A stretch of DNA of 19,185 nucleotides, from the NCBI GenBank assembly GCA_944363005.1, contig CALVTV010000056.1, forward strand, positions 1 through 19,185, given 5' to 3'. This document shows positions 14,242-19,185 of this stretch, in pieces. Origin of the DNA: an uncultured Clostridia bacterium. GTDB taxonomy: Bacteria; Bacillota; Clostridia; Christensenellales; Aristaeellaceae. The notes beneath the pieces were generated by a model. The model did not search any database and had not been told where the DNA came from. It worked only from the letters and a program-made list of their open reading frames with translations. Numbering within the stretch: position 1 is the first letter of the stretch; the number at the start of each line of letters is the position of its first letter. The translations under genes and the position numbers were made by a program.

Positions 14242-15413
14242 CAAATGCGGGCTACGCCGCTCTCGCGGGCGGCCTGGGCGACAGCCTTGGCCACAGCCGG
14301 GCCCACGCGCTTGTCAAACGCCTTGGGAATGATGTAATCGGCGGAGAGCTCCTCGTCGCTGACCAGAGCGGCAATCGCGTAGCTGGCGGCCATCTTCATG
14401 GCCTCGTTGATGTCGCTGGCGCGGCAGTCGAGCGCGCCGCGGAAGATGCCCGGGAAGGCGAGCACGTTGTTGATCTGGTTCTTGTAGTCACTGCGGCCAC
14501 AGCCGACGACCACGGCGCCCGCCGCCAGCGCCTCATCCGGATGGATTTCCGGCACGGGGTTGGCCATCGGGAAGACGCACGCGCCCTCGTTCATGCTTTC
14601 GACCATCTCGCGCGTGACGACGCCGGGCGCGCTCACGCCGATGAACACATCCGCGCCGCGCATGGCGTCCGCCAGCGTGCCGGTGAGGTGGCGGGGGTTG
14701 GTGATGTGGCTCATCTCCTCGTGCGCGGGGTTGAGGCCCCCCATGCCCTCGCAGATGATGCCGAAGCGGTCCACGAGGATCAGATCCTTGACGCCCAGGT
14801 TGAGCAGATGGCGCGCGATGGCCACGCCCGCGCTGCCCGCGCCGTTGATGACCACGCGAACGCTGTCCATGGACTTGTGCACCACGCGCAGCGCGTTGAG
14901 CAGCGCCGCCGCGACGACGACGGCAGTCCCGTGCTGATCGTCGTGGAAGACGGGGATGTCGCAGATCTCCTTGAGGCGGCGCTCAACCTCAAAGCAGCGC
15001 GGCGCGGCGATATCCTCCAGGTTGATGCCGCCAAAGCTGCCGGAAATCAGATAAATCGTGCGCACCAGCTCGTCCACATCCTTGCTGCGGATGCACAGGG
15101 GGAAGGCGTCCACGCCCGCAAACTCCTTGAAGAGCACGCACTTGCCCTCCATGACAGGCATGCCGGCCTCCGGGCCGATATCGCCCAGGCCGAGGATGGC
15201 CGTGCCGTCGGTGATGACGGCGACCATGTTGGCGCGGCGGGTGAGCTCAAAGCTCTTGTTGTAGTCGTCGCGGATGGCCAGGCAGGGCTCCGCCACGCCC
15301 GGGGTATACGCCAGGGAGAGGTCCTCGCTGTTTTGCACATGCGCGCGCGGCGTGATTTCCAGCTTTCCCTTCCATTCATAGTGCTTTTTCAGGGCTTCCT
15401 GTTTGATATCCAT
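14241..15413 (-). CDS. Malic enzyme (oxaloacetate-decarboxylating malate dehydrogenase), short NAD(P)-type
   Basis: 390 residues, the usual length of bacterial short malic enzymes such as YtsJ/MaeA types. It oxidatively decarboxylates malate to pyruvate and CO2 with NAD or NADP. Visible signatures are the catalytic Tyr in SLAYTPGVAEPC (Tyr36), the Lys region EGKCVLFKEFAGVDAFPLCI, divalent metal site IPVFHDDQHGTA, and the dinucleotide-binding NGAGSAGVAIARHL followed by ILVDRFG. NAD versus NADP preference is not decided by what I can see. The ATG at 15413 has AAGGAG nine bases upstream. It appears to be a single-gene unit with its own promoter, diverging from the small gene at 15606. Confidence 0.94.
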   Translation of the reverse strand: MDIKQEALKKHYEWKGKLEITPRAHVQNSEDLSLAYTPGVAEPCLAIRDDYNKSFELTRRANMVAVITDGTAILGLGDIGPEAGMPVMEGKCVLFKEFAGVDAFPLCIRSKDVDELVRTIYLISGSFGGINLEDIAAPRCFEVERRLKEICDIPVFHDDQHGTAVVVAAALLNALRVVHKSMDSVRVVINGAGSAGVAIARHLLNLGVKDLILVDRFGIICEGMGGLNPAHEEMSHITNPRHLTGTLADAMRGADVFIGVSAPGVVTREMVESMNEGACVFPMANPVPEIHPDEALAAGAVVVGCGRSDYKNQINNVLAFPGIFRGALDCRASDINEAMKMAASYAIAALVSDEELSADYIIPKAFDKRVGPAVAKAVAQAARESGVARI

Positions 15414-15503
15414 GGTTACACACTCCTTATAACGGAAAAATTGGTTATGTCAATTGCTGTAAACCCGATCGTCTGCGGCCGCAAAACGGCCCGTTTCATG
15501 CCC

Positions 15504-15532
15504 ATGATACGCGAAACAGCGCGAAATTGCAA
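15504..15532 (-). promoter_or_regulatory. Candidate sigma-A promoter of the malic enzyme gene
   Basis: TTGCAA (15532-15527), 17-base spacer, TATCAT (15509-15504) on the minus strand. It would give a leader of about 85 bases that contains a small GGCCG/CGGCC hairpin. A second TTGACA-N16-TATAAG pair lies closer to the gene but its -10 overlaps the ribosome binding site. Confidence 0.55.
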
Positions 15533-15605
15533 TCCCTTCCGGCAGGAAAAAGCGCGAACGGCGCGAAACATTGTATGAACATTCTTTTTGAAGGAGGGAG
15601 CTTTC

Positions 15606-15845
15606 ATGAAGCCCAGCCGGGAAAACATATTGCGCGTCCTCGCCCAGCTCGAGCAGTCCGGCAATCTGCCGCAGGACGGGCCGACCTCCATTTTCGTATC
15701 ACAAAAGACCGCCTCGGGCCGCGCGCACGCCACGCAGTTAGCCGTGAACATGAGCGGCGACGCCGTGTTCGTTCGCACAAGCCGTTTGCCGTTCGTGCGC
15801 CCGATGGCGTTTTCGCGCCAGGCGCTGCGGGAGTACCGCCTATGA
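15606..15845 (+). CDS. Small protein of unknown function
   Basis: 79 residues. The ATG at 15606 is chosen because GAAGGAGGGAG stands just upstream. A GTG-free earlier start at 15588 would place the ribosome binding site inside the coding region. The sequence starts with a helix-like segment (SRENILRVLAQLEQSGNLP) and continues with a Ser/Thr/Val-rich part (TSIFVSQKTASGRAHATQLAVN, FVRTSRLPFVRPM). There is no signal peptide or membrane segment. I recognise no family. Its stop overlaps the start of the PPC-domain gene by ATGA, which argues that it is a real gene translated with its neighbour. No convincing promoter could be seen in the divergent gap upstream. Confidence 0.6.
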   Translation: MKPSRENILRVLAQLEQSGNLPQDGPTSIFVSQKTASGRAHATQLAVNMSGDAVFVRTSRLPFVRPMAFSRQALREYRL

Positions 15846-16243
15846 CGCATGCCTTTCGCCTGCATCGCGGCGACGATCTGCTCGAATCCATTCGCAACTA
15901 TGCCCAAAGCCACGCGCTGCGCGCCGCCGTCCTCGTCTCCGGGGTCGGCTGCGTCAGCCGCGCCGTATTGCGCGATGCCTCCGGCGTCACGACGCATGAG
16001 CTTGCCGGGCGCTACGAAATCGTCTCGCTGACGGGCACGGTCAGCGCGGCGCGCACGCATTTGCATGTCGCCCTTGCGGGCGAAGACCTGCAAACCGTCG
16101 GCGGCCATCTCTGCGCGGGCACGATTGTCAATACCACGTGCGAGGTCGTGCTGCTGGAGCTTCAGAACGTCGCGTTTTCCAAGGTCTATGATCCGCAAAC
16201 GGGCTACAACGAGCTGTCCATTCAGCCCGTCGATCCTTCCTAA
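15842..16243 (+). CDS. PPC/DUF296-domain protein
   Basis: 133 residues, about the size of a single PPC domain (the plant-and-prokaryote-conserved domain, also DUF296). Visible elements are FRLHRGDDLLESIRNYA, the glycine-containing strand VLVSGVGCVSRAVLRD, the central YEIVSLTGTVS, then THLHVALA with candidate metal-binding histidines, and VGGHLCAGTIVNTTCEVVLLEL. In bacteria these are stand-alone trimeric proteins, some of which bind divalent metal. In plants the domain is joined to an AT-hook. Function in this organism is unknown. The start is the ATG overlapping the previous stop. A longer reading from upstream would overlap the whole small gene and has no ribosome binding site. A strong terminator follows about 45 bases after the stop. 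Confidence 0.85.
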   Translation: MTHAFRLHRGDDLLESIRNYAQSHALRAAVLVSGVGCVSRAVLRDASGVTTHELAGRYEIVSLTGTVSAARTHLHVALAGEDLQTVGGHLCAGTIVNTTCEVVLLELQNVAFSKVYDPQTGYNELSIQPVDPS

Positions 16244-16287
16244 ACCCGCCGCAAAGCCGGCGACCGGCCCCAAACAACATAAGAAAG

Positions 16288-16328
16288 AACCGCTTGTCCG
16301 TTCGTCGCGGACAGGCGGTTTTGTTTGC
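16288..16328. terminator. Strong intrinsic terminator between convergent genes
   Basis: AACCGCTTGTCCG pairs with CGGACAGGCGGTT (13 pairs with one wobble) around a seven-base loop, followed on the plus strand by TTGTTTG. On the minus strand the tail is TTCTTTCTTATG, so it may also stop purL transcripts. It follows the PPC gene. Confidence 0.85.
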
Positions 16329-16352
16329 GCTTGGGCGGCTTCGGATTCAAAA

Positions 16353-16436
16353 CGCGAACGGGGAGCCGGTTCAAGCGGCTTTGTCCGTACTGCCCGTCAA
16401 AGCTTGCTTGACTCCGCTTTTTCTCCCCGCTTCGCG
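16353..16436. repeat. Nested interrupted palindrome downstream of purL
   Basis: Three complementary blocks are nested: CGCGAA (16353-16358) with TTCGCG (16431-16436), CGGGGAG (16359-16365) with CTCCCCG (16423-16429), and AAGCGG (16373-16378) with CCGCTT (16414-16419), with a small GTCAA/TTGAC hairpin at the centre. Altogether 19 base pairs could form over 84 bases. There is no coding signal. It could be a structured RNA part or a palindromic repeat element. Confidence 0.55.
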
Positions 16437-16451
16437 CCTGCTTACGCCGTT

Positions 16452-19185
16452 TTACAGGAAGTAGCGCACGCCGGATTCAAAGATCTTCTGATCCTTGTTG
16501 CCCGGAATATTGCTGGCCACATACTTGCCGGTGCGCTCGCTATGGCCCATCTTGCCCAGCACGCGGCCGTCCGGCGAGCAGATGCCCTCCACCGCCCAAT
16601 ACGAGCCGTTCGGGTTGTACGGCATCCGCGCGGCGGGCAGGCCGTCCGGCGAGGCGTACTGCGTCACGATCTGGCCGTTGGTCATCAGCTTGCGCAGCTG
16701 GCCCTCGCGGCAGACGAAGCGTCCCTCGCCGTGGGAGATGGCGACCTCGTGCACATCGCCCACGTTCACCCCCGCCATCCACGGCGACTTGACCGAGGAA
16801 ACCACCGTGCGCACATGCGTTGCGGCATGGCGGCCGATGGTGTTGAACGTCAGCGTGGGATCGTCCTGCGAAAGCGTGCGGATCTCGCCGTAAGGCACCA
16901 GGCCCAGCTTGATGAGCGCCTGGAAGCCGTTGCAGATGCCCAGCATCAGGCCGTCGCGCTGGTTGAGCAGCGCCATGATGGCCTCCATGATGCGCGGATT
17001 GCGCAGCGCCGTGGCGATGAACTTGCCGGAACCGTCCGGCTCATCGCCCGCGGAGAAGCCGCCCGGCAGCATGACGATCTGCGCGTTTTCAATGCCGCGC
17101 ACGATCGCCTCTACCGATTCCTCAATGCCCTTCGCCGTCAGGTTGCGGAAGATGAACGTCTCCACCTCGGCGCCCGCGCGGCGGAACGCCTTGGCGCTGT
17201 CCAGTTCGCAGTTGGTGCCGGGGAAGGACGGAATGAACACGCGCGGACGCGCGATATGCACGGCCGGGCGCGCCTCGTTGCGCTGGGTGTAAGGCATGTA
17301 GGGCGCGGTCGTGCTGCGGCCTTCCGCCTGCGTGGGGAACACGCTCTCCAGCGGCGCGCTCCAGGCGCCCCAGGCCTCCGCCAGCGACAGCGTATCGCCC
17401 AGCGCGTTGATCGCCGGATGCACGGACGTATAGCCGATGACCGACAGCCCCGCCGGCACGGGCGCGCCCTCCGCCAGTTCGCAGACGATGCAGCCATAGC
17501 GCGGCAGGAAGAGCGTCTCCTCGTCCACGCCGGTCAGCTCCACGCCGAGGCGGTTGCCCAGCGCCATGAGGGTGACCGTCGCCGCAATGCCGCCGCGGCC
17601 CACCGTGTGCGCCGCGAGCACCTCGCCGCGGCCGATCGCCTGATGCAGCGACTCATAGAGCATGAGCGCCTTGTCGTACTGCGGAACGAGCGCCTCGTCC
17701 ACAGGCAGCGTCAGCAGCGCGATGCGGTGATCCGCGCCCTTGAAGTCCGTAGAAATCACGCGGGAAGCGTCCACGGCGTTGACCGCAAAGGAGACGAGCG
17801 TCGGCGGGACGTGGATGTCCTCAAACGTGCCGCTCATGGAGTCCTTGCCGCCGATGGACGCCGTGCCAAAGCCCAGCTGCGCGGACAATCCGCCCAGCAG
17901 CGCCGCCGTCGGCTTGCCCCAGCGCCGCGGCTCCTTGCCCAGCTTTTCAAAGTATTCCTGGAACGTCAGCCGCGCGCGGGTGACGTCGCCGCCCGCCGCG
18001 CAGATCTTGGCGAGCGACTCGGTGACCGCGTACACCGCGCCGTGGAACGGGCTCCATTCGCTCAGGTACGGGTCATAGCCGTGGCTCATGAGCGTAGCGG
18101 TCGTCGTCTCGCCCTCGGTCGGGATCAGCGCGGCCATGGCCTCATTCGGGCTTTCGCGGAACGCGCCGCCATACGGCGCCAGGATTGTGGACGCGCCGAT
18201 GGTGCCGTCAAAGCGCTCGACCAGGCCCTTCTGCGAGCAGATATTCAGATCGCCCAGCATCGACAGCCACGCCTCGCGCACGGTCTTTCCGCGCGCAAAC
18301 GCCGGCACGCTCGTCAGATACGGCTCGCGCTCCTCCGGCGCGCGCACGAGCGCCTCGGCGTGCTGGGTGACGCCGTTGGTGTCCAGGAACGCGCGCGAGA
18401 GATCCACGATCGTCTTGCCGCGCCAGTGCATCACCAGGCGCGCTTCCTCGGTGACCACGGCCACCGGGGTCGCCTCCAGGTTCTCCTCATAGGCCATGCG
18501 GCAGAACCGCTCCACGTTCTCCTTTTCAATGACGCAGGCCATGCGCTCCTGCGACTCGGAAATCGCGAGCTCGGTGCCGTCCAAGCCCTCGTATTTCTTG
18601 GGCACGGCGTCCAGCTCGATGACAAGCCCCGGCGCCAGTTCGCCCACGGCCACGCACACGCCGCCCGCGCCGAAAACATTGCAGCGCTTGACCATCTTGG
18701 CAAACTCCGCGTTGCGGAACAGGCGCTGGATGCAGCGCTCGGTCGGCGCGTTGCCCTTTTGCACCTCCGCGCCGCAGGTGGAAAGCGACTGCGTGTTGTG
18801 CGCCTTGGAGGAGCCCGTCGCGCCGCCGCAGCCGTCGCGGCCCGTTCGCCCGCCCAGCAGCATCACCGCGTCGCCCGGCGCGCGTTGCGCCCGGCGGACG
18901 TGATCGCGCGGAGTCGCGGCGAAGTCCACGCCCAGCGCCATGCGCTTGGAGAAAAAGCCCGGATGATAGTACTCCTGTACCTTGCCCGCCGCCAGGCCGA
19001 TCTGGTTGCCGTAGCTCGAATAGCCCTGCGCGGCGGTGGTCGTGATGCGGCGCTGGGGCAGCTTGCCCTCACGCGTGCGGCTGTAGGGCATGCGCGGATC
19101 GCCGGAGCCGGTGATGCGCATCGCCTGATAGACGTAGCTGCGGCCGGAGAGCGGGTCGCGGATCGCGCCGCCCAAGCAGGTGGCC
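16452..19185 (-). CDS. purL: Phosphoribosylformylglycinamidine synthase PurL, single-chain type, C-terminal part (5' end outside window)
   Basis: About 910 residues of a protein usually near 1,200-1,300. The N-terminus lies beyond the window edge (the first visible residues are ATCLGGAIRDP). It makes FGAM from FGAR, ATP and glutamine in purine synthesis. Counting from the codon at 19175, the two AIRS-like ATP-binding halves occupy about 1-640, with LLGGRTGRDGCGGATGSSK, ISESQERMACVI and IGGKDSMSGTFE. The glutamine amidotransferase domain covers about 643-907, with its catalytic Cys748 (GICNGFQ) and His878/Glu880 (MGHSER), plus SHGEGRF. A frame opening at 19175 is a TTG reading only and is not the true start. 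The amidotransferase is fused, unlike the split PurL/PurQ/PurS of Bacillus. No other pur gene is visible in the window. Confidence 0.95.
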   Translation of the reverse strand, partial: ATCLGGAIRDPLSGRSYVYQAMRITGSGDPRMPYSRTREGKLPQRRITTTAAQGYSSYGNQIGLAAGKVQEYYHPGFFSKRMALGVDFAATPRDHVRRAQRAPGDAVMLLGGRTGRDGCGGATGSSKAHNTQSLSTCGAEVQKGNAPTERCIQRLFRNAEFAKMVKRCNVFGAGGVCVAVGELAPGLVIELDAVPKKYEGLDGTELAISESQERMACVIEKENVERFCRMAYEENLEATPVAVVTEEARLVMHWRGKTIVDLSRAFLDTNGVTQHAEALVRAPEEREPYLTSVPAFARGKTVREAWLSMLGDLNICSQKGLVERFDGTIGASTILAPYGGAFRESPNEAMAALIPTEGETTTATLMSHGYDPYLSEWSPFHGAVYAVTESLAKICAAGGDVTRARLTFQEYFEKLGKEPRRWGKPTAALLGGLSAQLGFGTASIGGKDSMSGTFEDIHVPPTLVSFAVNAVDASRVISTDFKGADHRIALLTLPVDEALVPQYDKALMLYESLHQAIGRGEVLAAHTVGRGGIAATVTLMALGNRLGVELTGVDEETLFLPRYGCIVCELAEGAPVPAGLSVIGYTSVHPAINALGDTLSLAEAWGAWSAPLESVFPTQAEGRSTTAPYMPYTQRNEARPAVHIARPRVFIPSFPGTNCELDSAKAFRRAGAEVETFIFRNLTAKGIEESVEAIVRGIENAQIVMLPGGFSAGDEPDGSGKFIATALRNPRIMEAIMALLNQRDGLMLGICNGFQALIKLGLVPYGEIRTLSQDDPTLTFNTIGRHAATHVRTVVSSVKSPWMAGVNVGDVHEVAISHGEGRFVCREGQLRKLMTNGQIVTQYASPDGLPAARMPYNPNGSYWAVEGICSPDGRVLGKMGHSERTGKYVASNIPGNKDQKIFESGVRYFL

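Noticed and set aside
13145..14332. A plus-strand frame with a long Val/Met-rich stretch that looks like membrane helices
   Set aside because: The hydrophobic part is the mirror of the His-rich tract of the real GTPase gene on the other strand.

Overview
This GC-rich window appears to come from an endospore-forming member of the Firmicutes/Clostridia. The main evidence is a spoIIID-mbl pair, a group II ECF transporter module next to truA, a lipobox lipoprotein, strong AGGAGG-type ribosome binding sites, a single-chain clostridial-type PurL, and an EF-G-like GTPase of the ribosomal-protection family. The exact lineage cannot be set from the sequence alone. Nothing here looks like a phage, an integrated plasmid, a CRISPR array or an rRNA/tRNA gene.

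Layout. (1) 1-2274, plus strand: the C-terminal part of a TetM/EF-G-like translation GTPase, then a MocR-type GntR regulator, closed by a two-way terminator shared with the opposite operon. (2) 6554-2338, minus strand: a YjjG-like HAD phosphatase, a 990-residue lipoprotein with seven peptidoglycan-binding repeats and a propeller-like C-terminus, and a small YcxB-like membrane protein. (3) 6555-6949: a gene-free stretch with inverted repeats. (4) 8616-6950, minus strand: spoIIID, an mbl/mreB-type actin, a strong terminator, then a small membrane protein. (5) 14104-8729, minus strand: a tightly packed run of two G3E/COG0523 GTPases, ecfA1, ecfA2, ecfT and truA. It begins at a promoter whose start region is covered by a 13-bp inverted repeat. 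(6) 15413-14241, minus strand: malic enzyme. (7) 15606-16243, plus strand: a small unknown gene coupled to a PPC/DUF296 protein. (8) 16244-16451: a terminator and a nested palindrome. (9) 19185-16452, minus strand: purL, cut by the window edge.

The most coherent candidate for an unusual system is region 5. One GTPase carries the CxCC motif and a tract of 26 histidines and 5 cysteines within 50 residues. The next is a G3E GTPase joined to a DUF1980/TIGR03943-like domain. Both sit directly upstream of the energising module of an ECF transporter, behind an operator-like palindrome. A metal-responsive operon linking metal handling and ECF uptake is an inference from this layout and is not proven by the sequence. 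Other notable points are a MocR regulator with Arg where the PLP-binding Lys should be, a terminator between mbl and a small membrane gene, and two structured intergenic elements.
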